Positions 9,290-20,319 of a stretch of DNA of 64,000 nucleotides are shown in pieces (positions within the stretch are counted from its first letter, which is position 1; every line of letters begins with the position of its first letter). Position numbers and translations under genes: made by a program. This stretch comes from Enterobacter cancerogenus (GTDB lineage: Bacteria > Pseudomonadota > Gammaproteobacteria > Enterobacterales > Enterobacteriaceae): assembly GCA_000773965.1 (NCBI GenBank), contig JRUP01000002.1, positions 1 through 64,000 on the forward strand, given 5' to 3'. Under the pieces are notes generated by a model, which made no database searches, had not been told where the DNA came from, and worked only from the letters and a program-made list of their open reading frames with translations.

Positions 9290-9581
9290 CGTTGTCTCGC
9301 TGGCGCCCCAGGTGCCAGCATTATTGACGCAAGCTTACATTAATAGTTCTTTCCTGACATTTTAGCGGTAAGATTGCCGCATTAGGTGTAGCAATATTCA
9401 ATTCAATTTTAATTCCCCGCCAGCTATACAACCATCGTCAATATTTCTGACGCAGACATCGATATAAACGCACAATTTCCGAATGTCTTTTTAAATTTTA
9501 TAGAAAGGTAAGCTTAATTGCTTTCATATTTCAAAGTATGGATGCTTATTACTACCTATTTCCAGATATGGATTCACTTTT

Positions 9582-10154
9582 ATGTGGCGTAACTCCAGAC
9601 AACATTTCGGGCTAATGACCATTATGTTGCATTGGCTAATGGCGCTGGTCATTTACGGCATGTTTGCGCTGGGTCTGTGGATGGTCGGATTGGGATATTA
9701 CGATGTCTGGTATCACAGCGCCCCGGAAATCCACAAAGGCATTGGCATCCTCCTATTTGCCACATTACTGCTGCGCCTTGGCTGGCGTATTATCTCTCCC
9801 CCACCCGCACTCTTACCACACTATTCCCCCTTAATTCGCCGCTCCGCCCGCCTGGCTCACGGGCTGTTGTATGGCTTGTTGTTGCTGCTACTGGTAAGCG
9901 GCTACCTGATCTCCACCGCCGATGGCAAAGCTATCTCTGTGTTTGGATGGTTCGAAGTGCCCGCCCTGTTAAGTGGAGCAGGTGAACAGGCTGATTTGGC
10001 TGGCGATCTGCATTTGTGGCTGGCCTGGGGATTAGTGCTGTTTTCTGCGCTGCATGGGCTGGCGGCATTAAAACACCATTTTATTGATCGAGACGTCACA
10101 TTGAAAAGGATGCTGGGTTACCGCATCCCGTTAACCTCTGAAAAGGAGAAGTAA
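9582..10154 (+). CDS. yceJ: Cytochrome b561-type membrane protein YceJ
   Basis: 190 residues with four hydrophobic segments and conserved histidines for b-type heme (HWLMAL near residue 17, EIHKGIGIL near 50, ARLAHGLLY near 90, [10 protein letters not shown] near the end). It belongs to the bacterial cytochrome b561 family; electron donor and acceptor are unknown. It ends 1 bp before yceI, and the pair forms an operon in E. coli also. The 292-bp gap before it is AT-rich and should hold the promoter; I see no distinct operator there. Confidence 0.9.
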   Translation: MWRNSRQHFGLMTIMLHWLMALVIYGMFALGLWMVGLGYYDVWYHSAPEIHKGIGILLFATLLLRLGWRIISPPPALLPHYSPLIRRSARLAHGLLYGLLLLLLVSGYLISTADGKAISVFGWFEVPALLSGAGEQADLAGDLHLWLAWGLVLFSALHGLAALKHHFIDRDVTLKRMLGYRIPLTSEKEK

Positions 10155-10155
10155 A

Positions 10156-10731
10156 ATGCTAAAGAAGACGTTACTGACACTGAGCGCCGCCAGCCTGTTA
10201 GGCACCAGTTTGCTGGCCAGCGCAGCAGACTATAAATTTGATAAAGAAGGCCAGCACGCCTTTGTTCAGTTCCGCATTCAACACCTGGGTTACAGCTGGC
10301 TATACGGGACGTTCAAAGACTTTGACGGCACTTTTACTTTTGACGAAGCCAACCCAGCGGCCGATAAGGTTAACGTGACCCTGAACACCGCCAGCCTCGA
10401 TACTAACCATGCCGAACGTGACAAGCATATTCGCAGCGCGGATTTCCTTAACACCGCCAAATTCCCACAAGCCACCTTTGCCTCAACCGCAGTGAAAAAA
10501 GAGGGTAAAGAGTACAAGATCACGGGTGACCTGACGCTCAACGGCGTGACAAAGCCGATCACGCTGGACGCCCGACTGCTGGGCGAAGGCAAGGATCCCT
10601 GGGGCGGCTATCGTGCCGGATTTGAAGCTCACGGTGAAATTGTGTTGAAAGAGTTCAATATCACTAAAGATCTTGGACCGGCATCGCAGAAAGCAGAGCT
10701 GATTATTTCTGTGGAAGGTGTGCGGCAGTAA
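10156..10731 (+). CDS. yceI: YceI, periplasmic lipid-binding protein
   Basis: 191 residues with a Sec signal peptide ([15 protein letters not shown], cleavage predicted after ASA near residue 23). The mature part is the YceI-like beta-barrel family, which binds polyisoprenoid or amphiphilic ligands; residues such as [19 protein letters not shown] and [13 protein letters not shown] are typical. In E. coli it is induced by high pH and osmotic stress. It lies directly behind the cytochrome yceJ, which hints at a shared quinone or isoprenoid-related role, but this is unproven. Confidence 0.93.
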   Translation: MLKKTLLTLSAASLLGTSLLASAADYKFDKEGQHAFVQFRIQHLGYSWLYGTFKDFDGTFTFDEANPAADKVNVTLNTASLDTNHAERDKHIRSADFLNTAKFPQATFASTAVKKEGKEYKITGDLTLNGVTKPITLDARLLGEGKDPWGGYRAGFEAHGEIVLKEFNITKDLGPASQKAELIISVEGVRQ

Positions 10732-10740
10732 GGCAGAGCC

Positions 10741-10766
10741 AGCCTGAGATCATGTGACTTCAGGCT
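10741..10766. terminator. Hairpin between convergent yceI and trhO
   Basis: AGCCTGA and TCAGGCT form a 7-bp stem, with a T-rich stretch (TTTACTTTTTC) some 13 nt later on the plus strand. It sits between two converging genes, so it probably ends yceI transcription. Confidence 0.5.
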
Positions 10767-10775
10767 GGATGTCGT

Positions 10776-11831
10776 TTACTTTTTCTCTGGCGCGGGGATC
10801 GCCATCGTCATATTGAGTAAACCACGCGACTTGTTGAACACTTTATTACCGTTTTCACGGCCTGCGCGGCGTGAACGCTGCTCTTCCGGTGTTAATGTCG
10901 CCTCTTCCATGCACAGCGGGCTGCAGCAGTTGTGGTATTTCTCCGCACAGCTCGGGCACTGAATGAACAGCAGATGGCATCCGTCGTTGACGCAGTTAGT
11001 GTGGCTGTCGCACGGCACGCCGCACTGGTGGCAACTGGAGAGAATATCGTCAGAAATACGTTCGCCCATACGTTCATCAAACACAAAGTTTTTACCTTTG
11101 AAACGGACAGGTAAACCCTGCTCACGCGCACGGCGGGTATATTCAATGATGCCGCCTTCAATGTGGTAAACATCATTGAAGCCTTTGTGTTTCATCCACG
11201 CACTGGCTTTTTCGCAGCGGATCCCGCCGGTGCAGTACATGACAATCTTTTTGTCTTTATGCTCCTGCAGCATATCCACGGCCATCGGCAGTTGATCGCG
11301 GAAGGTGTCGGCCGGGACTTCCATCGCCTGATCGAAATGGCCCACTTCGAATTCGTAGTGATTACGCATGTCGACAAACACCGCATCGGGATCATCCAGC
11401 ATCGCATTGACGTCTGCGGCTTTTAAATACGCACCGACATCGCTGGCATCAAAGCTTTCATCTTCAATGCCATCGGCCACAATGCGCTCACGGACTTTCA
11501 GGCGCAGTACCCAAAAGGATTTGCCATCATCGTCCAGCGCAATGTTCATTCGCAGGTTATTTAACGCCGGATCAAACGCATACAGTACAGTTTTCATGGC
11601 TTCGTACTGGCTGGCAGGAACGCTGATTTGCGCGTTGATCCCCTCTTTGGCCACGTAGACGCGTCCAAAGACCTTGAGCTTTGTTAGCGCAATGTAGAGG
11701 GCATCACGGAAGACTTTCGGGTCGGCAATCTGGAAGTACTTGTAAAAAGAGACTGTGGTACGCGGCTCGTTTTCAGCCAGCATACGTTCTTTCAGCTCTT
11801 TATTGGAAACAAGGTTATGTAACACTGGCAT
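10776..11831 (-). CDS. trhO: tRNA uridine(34) hydroxylase TrhO
   Basis: 351 residues from ATG 11831 ([14 protein letters not shown]), matching the N-terminus of E. coli YceA/TrhO; a longer frame from 11852 lacks similarity. The enzyme installs 5-hydroxyuridine at the wobble position of several tRNAs using O2. The rhodanese domain (about 130-230) carries the active-site cysteine loop [11 protein letters not shown]. The C-terminal part has clustered cysteines ([28 protein letters not shown]), as in the family, likely metal-binding. Single gene convergent with yceI. Confidence 0.94.
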   Translation of the reverse strand: MPVLHNLVSNKELKERMLAENEPRTTVSFYKYFQIADPKVFRDALYIALTKLKVFGRVYVAKEGINAQISVPASQYEAMKTVLYAFDPALNNLRMNIALDDDGKSFWVLRLKVRERIVADGIEDESFDASDVGAYLKAADVNAMLDDPDAVFVDMRNHYEFEVGHFDQAMEVPADTFRDQLPMAVDMLQEHKDKKIVMYCTGGIRCEKASAWMKHKGFNDVYHIEGGIIEYTRRAREQGLPVRFKGKNFVFDERMGERISDDILSSCHQCGVPCDSHTNCVNDGCHLLFIQCPSCAEKYHNCCSPLCMEEATLTPEEQRSRRAGRENGNKVFNKSRGLLNMTMAIPAPEKK

Positions 11832-12099
11832 GGTGTTCGATCCTGTTAGCAATCAGAGAAATTTAGCGCGCACATGATACCTGAATTCCGCTCGATGCAA
11901 AGCCCCTGGTCAGATAATCCTGAATGGCGTGATTACCGACGCAATTCTCCGCCGCAGTTGTAGATTAATGCGCAATCTGACTGCCTTACACCCGCCTGCA
12001 GGCTATGCTTGATTTCAGTCAGCACGAAAAAATGGCATAATCACGACAAATAACAGAAACCGGACTCTCTGGCACAAGACGCAGGATACTGACATTTCC

Positions 12100-13023
12100 A
12101 TGACTCAACTTCCCCAATTTTCCCGTGAACTTCTTCACCCGCGTTACTGGCTGACCTGGATAGGTATCGGCTTTCTTTATCTGCTGGTGTTACTTCCTTA
12201 CCCGGTGCTGCATACGATTGGCTGTGGTCTGGGCCGCATTGCCATGCGCTTCTTAAAACGTCGTGTGGAAGTCGCGCAACGTAACCTGGAACTTTGTTTT
12301 CCGGATATGCCTACCAGCGAACGTGAAGCCATGGTGAAGCACAACTTTGAATCGGTTGGCATGGGGCTGATTGAAACCGGTATGGCGTGGTTCTGGCCTG
12401 ACTGGCGTATTCAAAAATGGGTGGCCACTTCCGGGCTCGAACATGTCAGCCATGCGCTTGCGGAAAAACGCGGCATTCTGTTGATTGGCATGCATTTTCT
12501 GACGCTGGAGCTGGGTGCTCGCGTGTTTGGCATGCACAATCCCGGCATTGGTGTTTACCGCCCGAATGACAATAAACTCATCGACTGGCTGCAAACCTGG
12601 GGACGCATGCGCTCAAATAAGAGCATGCTGGATCGTAAAGATCTCAAGGGCATGATTCGCGCCATGAAGAACAACGACATCATCTGGTACGCCCCCGATC
12701 ATGATTATGGCCCGCGCAGCAGCGTGTTTGCCCCGTTCTTTGCCGTACAGGATGCCGCCACCACCACAGGCACGCATATGTTGATTCGCCTGGGCAATCC
12801 CAGCGTAATTCCTTTTCTTGCACGCCGCCTGCCCAACGGACGCGGCTATGAGCTCAAGATGATGCCTGACATTCGCCATAAGTTCTCACTCGAGAATGAA
12901 CTCGATACCGCTATCGTAATGAATAAAGTGGTTGAAGAGACGGTTCTGTTGGCACCAGAGCAGTACATGTGGTTGCACCGCCGTTTTAAAACCCGCCCTG
13001 AAGGTCAACCATCGCTGTATTAA
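12100..13023 (+). CDS. lpxL: Lauroyl-Kdo2-lipid IV(A) acyltransferase LpxL
   Basis: 307 residues, the size of E. coli LpxL (HtrB). It transfers a laurate from acyl-ACP to Kdo2-lipid IV(A) in the inner membrane. One N-terminal membrane segment ([19 protein letters not shown]) anchors it. The catalytic H-x4-E motif is visible in [10 protein letters not shown] near residue 133, and the conserved [10 protein letters not shown] block follows at about 200. It stands alone, divergent in direction from trhO. An LpxM/LpxP paralogue is possible but the neighbours favour LpxL. Confidence 0.92.
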   Translation: MTQLPQFSRELLHPRYWLTWIGIGFLYLLVLLPYPVLHTIGCGLGRIAMRFLKRRVEVAQRNLELCFPDMPTSEREAMVKHNFESVGMGLIETGMAWFWPDWRIQKWVATSGLEHVSHALAEKRGILLIGMHFLTLELGARVFGMHNPGIGVYRPNDNKLIDWLQTWGRMRSNKSMLDRKDLKGMIRAMKNNDIIWYAPDHDYGPRSSVFAPFFAVQDAATTTGTHMLIRLGNPSVIPFLARRLPNGRGYELKMMPDIRHKFSLENELDTAIVMNKVVEETVLLAPEQYMWLHRRFKTRPEGQPSLY

Positions 13024-13581
13024 TGTGATGTGGAGCACAGTCCGTGCTCCACGCTTTCCTGAGGAAATTTGCGTTATTTCACGACGATAGTCTGTCAATT
13101 TTAGTCAAACTGGACCAGTCTGAATTCAGGCTGATGGCATTGTTCGGTCCAGATTTAACTTAATCCATGGAGCAGAATAACCTGTAGAAATGCAGAATAT
13201 TAATCTTTGTTAACGAAATGTAAACACTAAAATGCGCATCTCTTTGAATTCTCATCCAGCAGCATCAAAAAGCTTCATCAATTGAAACAGGTGGCCACGG
13301 ATCTAATTTTCACGCATTCCAGGCCTATTCCTATTTAATATTGCTGAATGCTTTTGCTCCGCTTATCAATCCAGTAAAATTAACTTACATAACAAGGCAT
13401 TGTCTTAGCCCAGCCTATTTATATTCTGTTTCTACAAAAGAAGAGCTATGCTTATTCCTTTCTGGAATTTGTTAGCGAAATCGATTCCAGTTAATTTCAA
13501 CCGTGACAGTTAGCCAAATAACTGCCCTTCTAAAAATATAAAAAGATTACACACAGCAAATATATCGCAGGAACCTATAAT
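13024..13581. other. Long AT-rich intergenic gap at the place of mdtG
   Basis: No convincing gene in 558 bp. It opens with a hairpin (TGGAGCAC/GTGCTCCA, 13031-13051) followed by a weak T-rich stretch that likely ends lpxL. The remainder is AT-rich with no clear operator or repeat; it should include the promoter of the small gene at 13582. In E. coli the efflux gene mdtG lies between lpxL and msyB; nothing of it is recognisable here. Confidence 0.55.
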
Positions 13582-13848
13582 ATGAATAAAGGCATCTATT
13601 ACTACGTGACAATCAGTACTGATCAAGAGGGCTACCACCTCTTGCATCGGAAAGAGTGTAAACGTCTACCCGTTAAGGAGGATATGGTTTTTATCGGTAC
13701 GCTCTATAATTTAAATCAGGCTTTATCAACCGCTCGTATTAATTTTAAAAAGGTGAAACCCTGTATTAAATGCTGCATTCGTTACTCTGCTCCTATTATT
13801 CGCGAGTCAGTACGTCCTGTACTGCATTTCCCGCAAAAGATGATCTAA
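13582..13848 (+). CDS. Small Cys/His-motif protein of unknown function
   Basis: 88 residues from ATG 13582, with AGGAA 8 nt upstream. The sequence holds a spaced HRKECKRLP, then a central FIGTLYNLNQAL, then CIKCCIRY. The pattern H-x3-C-x2-LP ... LG/GTL ... A ... C-x2-CC recalls a widespread family of small uncharacterised bacterial proteins, probably metal-binding; this similarity is from memory. There is no signal peptide or membrane segment. Low GC relative to its neighbours and absence from the E. coli equivalent position suggest an accessory gene. Confidence 0.7.
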   Translation: MNKGIYYYVTISTDQEGYHLLHRKECKRLPVKEDMVFIGTLYNLNQALSTARINFKKVKPCIKCCIRYSAPIIRESVRPVLHFPQKMI

Positions 13849-13855
13849 ACGGTTT

Positions 13856-13882
13856 GGGCGGTTGAATTGCATTCATCCGCCC
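13856..13882 (+). terminator. Hairpin after the Cys/His-motif gene
   Basis: GGGCGG pairs with CCGCCC and, past one mismatch, TGAAT pairs with ATTCA, giving an 11-bp interrupted stem 7 bp after the stop codon. There is no clear U-tract. Confidence 0.5.
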
Positions 13883-13966
13883 GCCGTTATTCTATGCCTG
13901 CCCTGCACACTTCCATTTTTCGTCTATTCTTCTGTGAAATCCCTTTCAACAGACATGGAGTTCATT

Positions 13967-14365
13967 ATGAGCTTGTACAGCACGCTTGAAGAAGCTATCG
14001 ACGCCGCACGCGAGGAGTTTCTCGCCAGCCAGACGGATGTGCACGAGGACGATGCCAGCGTGAGCCAGTTCTCGTTACAAAAGTACGTGATGCAGGATGG
14101 TGACATCATGTGGCAGGCAGAGTTCTTTGACGGTGAAGATGAGCAAGGTGAATGCCTGCCGATCTGCAGCGGCGAAGCAGCCCAGGCGATATTTGACGGC
14201 GATTTCGACGAGGTGGAACTGCGTCAGGAGTGGCAGTCGGAAAACACCCTGCACGAGTGGGATGAAGGGGAATTCCAGCTGGAGCCACCACGCGATCTCG
14301 AAGAGGGTGAAGCTGCGGCAGAGGAATGGGAAGATGACGATAGCCCATCGGATAAATGGGCGTAA
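13967..14365 (+). CDS. msyB: Acidic protein MsyB
   Basis: 132 residues from ATG 13967 (MSLYSTLEEAIDAAREEFLA), matching E. coli MsyB (124). GGAG lies 6 nt before this start; longer upstream reading is not conserved. The protein is very acidic (DEDE-rich C-terminus). In E. coli extra copies suppress secY and secA temperature-sensitive defects, and the gene is RpoS-induced, but its molecular role is unclear. The C-terminal tail EEGEAAAEEWEDDDSPSD is somewhat longer than in E. coli. It converges on yceK with 3 bp between stop codons. Confidence 0.93.
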   Translation: MSLYSTLEEAIDAAREEFLASQTDVHEDDASVSQFSLQKYVMQDGDIMWQAEFFDGEDEQGECLPICSGEAAQAIFDGDFDEVELRQEWQSENTLHEWDEGEFQLEPPRDLEEGEAAAEEWEDDDSPSDKWA

Positions 14366-14368
14366 GCG

Positions 14369-14608
14369 TTACTCGTAAGGGCCGTGGCTGGCATCGACGG
14401 GCAGCAACAGCGTATCCATCACCAGCGAGAGTGGCAGATCAAGGATGGTCAGCACGCGCCATGGCCCATCACGCACATCCCATTGCACACCGGGATAATA
14501 CTGGCTGCCATGTCCCTGTCCTGGGATGGTTCGGCTGATAATACTGCCGCAGCCGCTCAACATGAGTGTGGTGGCACACAATAGGGTTAATTTAAGGAAA
14601 TAATTCAC
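14369..14608 (-). CDS. yceK: YceK, DUF1375 lipoprotein
   Basis: 79 residues with a lipoprotein signal (lipobox LSGC, acylated Cys20) followed by GSIISRTIPGQGHG, nearly identical to E. coli YceK. The family is small and of unknown function. It converges with msyB and lies downstream of the opgGH terminator, in the same strand as opgH, so it likely has its own promoter in 14609-14705. Confidence 0.92.
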   Translation of the reverse strand: MNYFLKLTLLCATTLMLSGCGSIISRTIPGQGHGSQYYPGVQWDVRDGPWRVLTILDLPLSLVMDTLLLPVDASHGPYE

Positions 14609-14705
14609 AACATTTACTCACAATGAACTGGCGTTAGTTTAACCGGGTCACGGGTGGAATAACTACACCTGCGCGCGTAAAGATTGTGTTAGTCGGAATG
14701 TTGGC

Positions 14706-14734
14706 AAAAAAAAAGCGGCATCGCTGCCGCTTTT
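14706..14734 (-). terminator. Intrinsic terminator of opgGH
   Basis: Read on the minus strand, AAAAGCGGCA and TGCCGCTTTT form a 10-bp stem around GCGA, followed by a run of T (A-tract at 14706-14714 on the plus strand). It lies 12 bp after the opgH stop. Confidence 0.9.
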
Positions 14735-14746
14735 AGGTTTTCGAGG

Positions 14747-17296
14747 TTAGCGCTGTGGAAGCGCCTCAGGATTGAGTGTCAATTTCTGATAACTCTCCAC
14801 CCATTGATGATATTTCTCTGCACTTTCCCACAGGCGTGAGTGCACGCGCGCCAGCACTACTGGGTCACTGATGAGCTGCAAACGCTGCTCGCGGTTCAGT
14901 TTCTCAGGCGCATCGCTCAGTGCCTGATCGACACGGCGGTCGCGTGCATGATCCAGCAACGCACTCTGTTTGTGACGCGACGTGGCCATTGCGGTAGCCA
15001 GTGCGTTGAATGCCGGGTTGAACAAGGCATGCATAAAGCCATTCTTCAACGCCCGCTCGCGGTTCAACTGCAGGTAGTGATCGGTATCAACCAGCTCTTT
15101 TGGTGGTTCATACTCTTCCGGGATCAGGAACAGCTTCGCATTCTTACTCTTCTGTCCCACCGTTGCACGGCTCGACATCACCGACACAAACGGGGACAGA
15201 ATCAGTGAGAACACAATCGGCGCCAGCCACCATAAGAAGTTCAGATCGAGCACACCCATACCGGCCGCCCAAACGATACCTAACAGCATCTGAGAACCAT
15301 GACGACGGAAAGCTTCGCCCCATGGTGTAGCATCGTCATCACGCTGCGGTGAGTTCCACACCACTTCCCAGCCGAGGAACGCGCTGACCACGAATACCGT
15401 GTGGAACAGCATACGCACCGGTGCCAGCAACACCGAGAACAGCATTTCCAGAATCAGCGAGCAGAACAGTCGAATGGCACCACCGTATGGTTTGGCACCT
15501 TTGAACCAGATCAACACCACACTGAGCAGCTTCGGCAGGAACAGCAGTACCAACGTGGTAGAGAACAGCGCGATCGCCAAATCAGGACGCCACTGCGGCC
15601 ACACCGGGAACAGCTGGCGCGGTTGCAGGAAGTAGGTCGGTTCCATCAGCGTATGTACCACCTGCAACGCGGTGGACAAGGCGAGGAACATAAACCACAA
15701 CGGTGCTGACAGATAAGACATCACACCGGTCAGGAACACCGCACGGTGAACCGGGTGCATCCCCTTCACCAGGAACAAGCGGAAGTTCATCAGGTTACCG
15801 TGGCACCAGCGACGGTCACGCTTGAGTTCATCCAGCAGGTTCGGCGGCAGTTCCTCGTAAGAGCCCGGCAGATCATAGGCGATCCACACCCCCCAACCGG
15901 CACGGCGCATCAGCGCGGCTTCAACGAAGTCATGTGACAGAATTGAACCGGCAAAAGAACCTTCACCAGGCAGCGGTGCTAACGCACAGTGCTCGATGAA
16001 CGGCTGAACACGGATGATGGCGTTATGGCCCCAGTAGTGCGATTCACCCAACTGCCAGAAGTGCAGACCGGCGGTAAACAGCGGGCCATAGACGCGGGTC
16101 GCGAACTGCTGACAACGCGCATACAGCGTGTCCATGCCTGACGCTTTTGGCGACGACTGGATAATACCGGCGTTCGGATTGGCTTCCATCATGCGCACCA
16201 GTCCGGTGAGACACTCACCGCTCATCACGCTGTCAGCATCCAGCACCACCATGTAGCTGTAATTGCTGCCCCAGCGACGGCAGAAGTCATCGATGTTACC
16301 GCTTTTACGCTTCACACGACGACGGCGACGGCGATAGAAAATCTTGCCTGCGCCTCCGACATCACGCACCAGCTCCATCCAGGCTTTCTGCTCAGCGATG
16401 GCGATATCGGGATCGTAGCTGTCGCTCAGGATATAGACATCGAAGTGCTCGGCATTACCTGTACGCTGCACCGATTCCCAGGTGGCACGCAGACCGGCGA
16501 ATACGCGTTCAACGTCTTCGTTACAGATCGGCATGATCAGCGCAGTACGATGCTCCGGATTGAGCGGCTCATTACCCGTGGTCGAATACGAAATACTGTA
16601 CTTGTCGCGACCCATCATCAACTGCAGGAAGCCCATCAACGCGGTCCAGAAACCAGCGGACACCCAGCAGAACAGAATGGCAAACAGGAACAATATCCCG
16701 GTTTGCAAAATGTAAGGCAGGATCAACTCTACCGACTGTAGCCAGTTCTGGTTAAACAACTCGATAGGATCGAGCAGCGTCCAGCCCTGATATGGCAGAA
16801 TGGTTTTCATGTACCAGGTCGCCACTACCGTCTGTAAAATCGTCAGAATCAGCAGCACATAACGGCGCATAGAACCGACATGACGCCACTTGTCTTCGGT
16901 CTTTTGCTCTTCCGCTGTGGCATAGCGTGGCGTGGATTTTTTTCCACGCACGGAATCCCATGCACGCGCGATCGGGTTGGTGCGCCAGATCTCAGGGAAC
17001 ATCAGCGAGCGCTTCACTTTAGGCATCGCCTTCAGCGTGGTGCGGTCGAGATAATCCTTACTGAGTTGTTGACCCTCGGCCAGTGAATCCGGCCAGGCCA
17101 TCTGTACGCGTGATGACACCGATTTTAGCGGCGCATCATCCGGGCGATCGCTGGCGGCAACATCTTGCCCCAGCGCCGTATGAATAGCGTGGAACGCCTG
17201 GGCATTCTGTAACGAATCACTCAGACGAGCGCGCCCCGCCGCATCAAGCGGCAGGGCCTCCACGTAAGATTGAGGTAAAAAAGTCGATTTATTCAT
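14747..17296 (-). CDS. opgH: Glucans biosynthesis glucosyltransferase OpgH
   Basis: 849 residues (E. coli 847). It polymerises the beta-1,2-glucan backbone of osmoregulated periplasmic glucans from UDP-glucose in the inner membrane, and in E. coli also restrains FtsZ in rich medium. There are N-terminal hydrophobic helices near 140-210, then a family-2 glycosyltransferase domain with [15 protein letters not shown] and the processivity motif RDRRWCHGN near 500, then several C-terminal membrane segments. Its start overlaps the end of opgG by 8 bp, so the two are translationally coupled. Confidence 0.95.
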   Translation of the reverse strand: MNKSTFLPQSYVEALPLDAAGRARLSDSLQNAQAFHAIHTALGQDVAASDRPDDAPLKSVSSRVQMAWPDSLAEGQQLSKDYLDRTTLKAMPKVKRSLMFPEIWRTNPIARAWDSVRGKKSTPRYATAEEQKTEDKWRHVGSMRRYVLLILTILQTVVATWYMKTILPYQGWTLLDPIELFNQNWLQSVELILPYILQTGILFLFAILFCWVSAGFWTALMGFLQLMMGRDKYSISYSTTGNEPLNPEHRTALIMPICNEDVERVFAGLRATWESVQRTGNAEHFDVYILSDSYDPDIAIAEQKAWMELVRDVGGAGKIFYRRRRRRVKRKSGNIDDFCRRWGSNYSYMVVLDADSVMSGECLTGLVRMMEANPNAGIIQSSPKASGMDTLYARCQQFATRVYGPLFTAGLHFWQLGESHYWGHNAIIRVQPFIEHCALAPLPGEGSFAGSILSHDFVEAALMRRAGWGVWIAYDLPGSYEELPPNLLDELKRDRRWCHGNLMNFRLFLVKGMHPVHRAVFLTGVMSYLSAPLWFMFLALSTALQVVHTLMEPTYFLQPRQLFPVWPQWRPDLAIALFSTTLVLLFLPKLLSVVLIWFKGAKPYGGAIRLFCSLILEMLFSVLLAPVRMLFHTVFVVSAFLGWEVVWNSPQRDDDATPWGEAFRRHGSQMLLGIVWAAGMGVLDLNFLWWLAPIVFSLILSPFVSVMSSRATVGQKSKNAKLFLIPEEYEPPKELVDTDHYLQLNRERALKNGFMHALFNPAFNALATAMATSRHKQSALLDHARDRRVDQALSDAPEKLNREQRLQLISDPVVLARVHSRLWESAEKYHQWVESYQKLTLNPEALPQR

Positions 17297-18854
17297 TGGC
17301 AGGTAGCTGATAGCTCCAGGTTTCCGTCAATGTCTTGTCGCCGCTCACCAGCGCCGCACGCATTTCGGTCGGCTGCTTGTTATCTTTCACGCGCAGACGC
17401 AATACCAAACGCCAGCCTTTGGTCACCGGGTTGTAGCGTACACTCTGCTCAACCACGTCGGCATTGTTGCCCACACTGACCTGAGGCGCGACCTGAGTAT
17501 TGTCCGGCAGTTTGCTCATCGCTTTACCGACGAAGTCGATAGTAAAGGCAATTGAGCCATCCGGCTGACGTACCAGGTTAGACTGCTTCACATCACCTGC
17601 AGAACGCAGCGTGTTCTTCACCCAGGCCACATCATCCTGATGCAGTTGGTTTTCATCACGCGTGAAGTGCAGACGATATTGGAAATTCATCTCTTTGCCC
17701 GGCTCTGGCAGTTTCTCAGGCGTCCAGAAAGCCACGATGTTGTCGTTGGTTTCATCCGCTGTCGGGATTTCGACCAGTTCGACACGGCCTTTACCCCAGT
17801 CACCCTGTGGCTCAACCCAACCGCTTGGACGCAGATCGTAGCGATCGTCGAGATCCTGGTAATGGCTGAAATCACGGCCACGCTGCAGCAATCCGAACCC
17901 TTTCGGATTTTCGATGGTAAAGGTGCTCACCGCCAGGTGTTTCGGGTTGTTCAGCGGACGCCAAATCCATTCACCGTTGCCCGCGTGAATGGACAGCCCA
18001 TTCGAGTCATGCAACTCGTTACGGAAATTGGTCACCGGTGATGGCTGGTTAGCACCAAACAGGAACATGCTGGTCAGTGGTGCCACGCCCAGTTTGCCGA
18101 CGTTGTCACGCAAGTAAACCTTAGACTGCACATCTACCGTCGACTCTTTGCCCGGTTTGATAATGAAGCGATAAGCACCGGACGCACGCGGCGAATCCAG
18201 CAGTGCATAGATCACCAGCTGCTTGTCCTGAGGTTTTGGACGTTCAATCCAGAACTCTTTAAAGCGCGGGAACTCTTCACCTGATGGCAATGCAGTATCA
18301 ATCGCTAAGCCGCGCGCTGAAAGACCATACACCTGACCTTCGCCAATCACGCGGAAATAGCTGGCGCCCAGGAAACTAGTGATTTCGTCGTCTTTACCCT
18401 TTTTGTTTAAAGGATACAGTACTTTGAATCCGGCAAACCCAAGGTTCTTGACGGAATCAGCATCGTGTTTCACGTTGCCGAAGTTGAAATAGTCAGGGTT
18501 ATATTTGATTTCACGTACTGATGAGGCGGTGACTTCATTAATTTTCACCGGCGTATCGAAATACATGCCCTGATGATAAAACTCGAGCTTAAACGGCGTG
18601 CGCAGTTTGCCCCAGTATGCTTTGTCGTGGTTAAACTGGATCTGCTGATAATCCGCAAATTTCATATCACGAAACTGAGAGGGTAAATTGCTCTTCGGCG
18701 CTTCGTAACCTTTCCCTGCCAGCGCCTTGGCTTGTTTTGCCACATCATCAATGTTGAACGCCCAGCTATTGTTGGCGTACAACGCCAGCAGAACTGCCGC
18801 GCCTACCCAGCGCATTTTTACCAGTCCCACTTTTTTATTCACATTATTTAGCAC
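17289..18854 (-). CDS. opgG: Glucans biosynthesis protein OpgG (periplasmic)
   Basis: About 521 residues from a GTG at 18854 with a strong GGGG ribosome site; an ATG at 18815 ([13 protein letters not shown]) is the alternative and better fits the E. coli N-terminus. A signal peptide ends near SWA-FN. The protein is required for beta-1,6 branching or release of the osmoregulated glucan backbone in the periplasm. Conserved blocks include [20 protein letters not shown] and [20 protein letters not shown]. It is the first gene of opgGH and diverges from opgC. Confidence 0.94.
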   Translation of the reverse strand: MLNNVNKKVGLVKMRWVGAAVLLALYANNSWAFNIDDVAKQAKALAGKGYEAPKSNLPSQFRDMKFADYQQIQFNHDKAYWGKLRTPFKLEFYHQGMYFDTPVKINEVTASSVREIKYNPDYFNFGNVKHDADSVKNLGFAGFKVLYPLNKKGKDDEITSFLGASYFRVIGEGQVYGLSARGLAIDTALPSGEEFPRFKEFWIERPKPQDKQLVIYALLDSPRASGAYRFIIKPGKESTVDVQSKVYLRDNVGKLGVAPLTSMFLFGANQPSPVTNFRNELHDSNGLSIHAGNGEWIWRPLNNPKHLAVSTFTIENPKGFGLLQRGRDFSHYQDLDDRYDLRPSGWVEPQGDWGKGRVELVEIPTADETNDNIVAFWTPEKLPEPGKEMNFQYRLHFTRDENQLHQDDVAWVKNTLRSAGDVKQSNLVRQPDGSIAFTIDFVGKAMSKLPDNTQVAPQVSVGNNADVVEQSVRYNPVTKGWRLVLRLRVKDNKQPTEMRAALVSGDKTLTETWSYQLPANE

Positions 18855-19103
18855 ATCCCCCCCTTTCGTGTGCTCAGATCAAACCCGTTTATCTTAAAGG
18901 ATTATTCGGTTTTCCGACAGCTTATGCACAAGATTGTTCCGCTGATTTGTAAGCTGAAAGTGTGCTTTTCGGATAATTAAACCCTTCAGGTTAAGATACA
19001 GAATCACCTGATAGTATACGCTGTTTACAGGCGGTAGAATTTTCATCCAGCATAATCCGGTTTCAGGGTGAAATCGGCAAGTAAACTGACAAATTGGAAG
19101 CTT

Positions 19104-20255
19104 ATGAGTTCAGCAAAACCCGAACGCGAATATTTTCTCGACTCCATTCGAGCGTACTTAATGTTATTAGGCGTGCCCTTTCACGTCTCGTTGATTTACT
19201 CCACACAGCGCTGGGCCGTGAATAGCCACGATGCCTCGATGTGGTTAACCGTTTTGAATGACTTTATCCACGCCTTCCGCATGCAGGTGTTCTTTGTTAT
19301 TTCTGGTTATTTTTCCTACATGCTTTACCTGCGCTACCAGCCACAACACTGGCTGAAGGTCCGCATGGAGCGTGTAGGTATCCCGCTGTTAACCGCCATT
19401 CCGCTCATTACCCTGCCGCAGTTTTTTATGCTAAAAAATCTGACCGACAAAGTGGGTCATTGGGATAGCTTTTCTTTGTATGACAAGTACAACACGCTGG
19501 CGTGGGAACTGATTTCTCACCTGTGGTTTTTACTGGTTTTAGTGATTCTGACGGCATTCGGCATGCTGACCTTCCGCTGGCTGAGCACTCAGCAGCGGAA
19601 GATTGATTATCAGCAGGTAGGCTGGGGGAAACTGACGCTGGCATTTCTGGCTTATGCATTGGTCTGGTGTCTGCTCCGCCGCGCGCTGTTTTATGCCGTA
19701 CCGGCCGTGTTCGCCGACGGTCTGTTCAGCGTGGCCGTGATGCAAACCCTGACGTTCCTGCCGTTCTTTATGCTGGGCGCATTAGCATGGAAACATCAGG
19801 CGCTCAAAGCCTTGTTTGTGCGTTTCAATCCGGTGATGTGTTTTGGCGCCATTGCGGTATTTATCGCTTACAGCCTGAATCAACGCTACAGCAGCGGCGA
19901 TGGCTGGCTGTATGAAATTGATGAGGTGATCTCAACCCTGATGGGACTTTGTATGCTGAATGTCTGCTTTAGCTTTGGTCACAAGCTGCTGAACAGCCAT
20001 TCCCCGCGCATCATGTATTTAGTCAATGCCTCACTGTTTATCTATCTAGTGCACCATCCGCTGACGATTCTGTATGGCATTTACGTTACCCCGCATATTA
20101 GCAGCAACACGCTCGGTTTCTTTGTCGGTCTGCTGATGGTGTTTGGCATCGCTTTTATGCTGTATGAAATCCATCTGCGCATCCCACTGCTGCGTTTCCT
20201 GTTCTCCGGTAAACCACAGCGCAATGCGGTTAAAGCGCCCTCTGCTACACGGTAA
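19104..20255 (+). CDS. opgC: Glucans biosynthesis protein C, OpgC
   Basis: About 383 residues from ATG 19104, preferred over 19068 because GGAAG lies just upstream and the family N-terminus ([16 protein letters not shown]) follows directly. It is a polytopic acyltransferase-3 family membrane protein with around 10 hydrophobic segments that adds succinyl groups to periplasmic glucans. Family blocks [15 protein letters not shown] and [15 protein letters not shown] are visible. It is divergent from opgGH across about 250 bp and convergent with clsC. Confidence 0.93.
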   Translation: MSSAKPEREYFLDSIRAYLMLLGVPFHVSLIYSTQRWAVNSHDASMWLTVLNDFIHAFRMQVFFVISGYFSYMLYLRYQPQHWLKVRMERVGIPLLTAIPLITLPQFFMLKNLTDKVGHWDSFSLYDKYNTLAWELISHLWFLLVLVILTAFGMLTFRWLSTQQRKIDYQQVGWGKLTLAFLAYALVWCLLRRALFYAVPAVFADGLFSVAVMQTLTFLPFFMLGALAWKHQALKALFVRFNPVMCFGAIAVFIAYSLNQRYSSGDGWLYEIDEVISTLMGLCMLNVCFSFGHKLLNSHSPRIMYLVNASLFIYLVHHPLTILYGIYVTPHISSNTLGFFVGLLMVFGIAFMLYEIHLRIPLLRFLFSGKPQRNAVKAPSATR

Positions 20256-20265
20256 TCGGCATCAG

Positions 20266-20282
20266 CCCCCACAATGTGGGGG
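20266..20282. terminator. Short hairpin between convergent opgC and clsC
   Basis: CCCCCAC and GTGGGGG pair around a 3-nt loop in the 64-bp gap between converging stop codons. No strong U-tract follows on either strand, so it may be a weak two-way terminator. Confidence 0.5.
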
Positions 20283-20319
20283 TGATTGTTGTCCGGTGCG
20301 CCAGCATGTCCTGCGGCAT

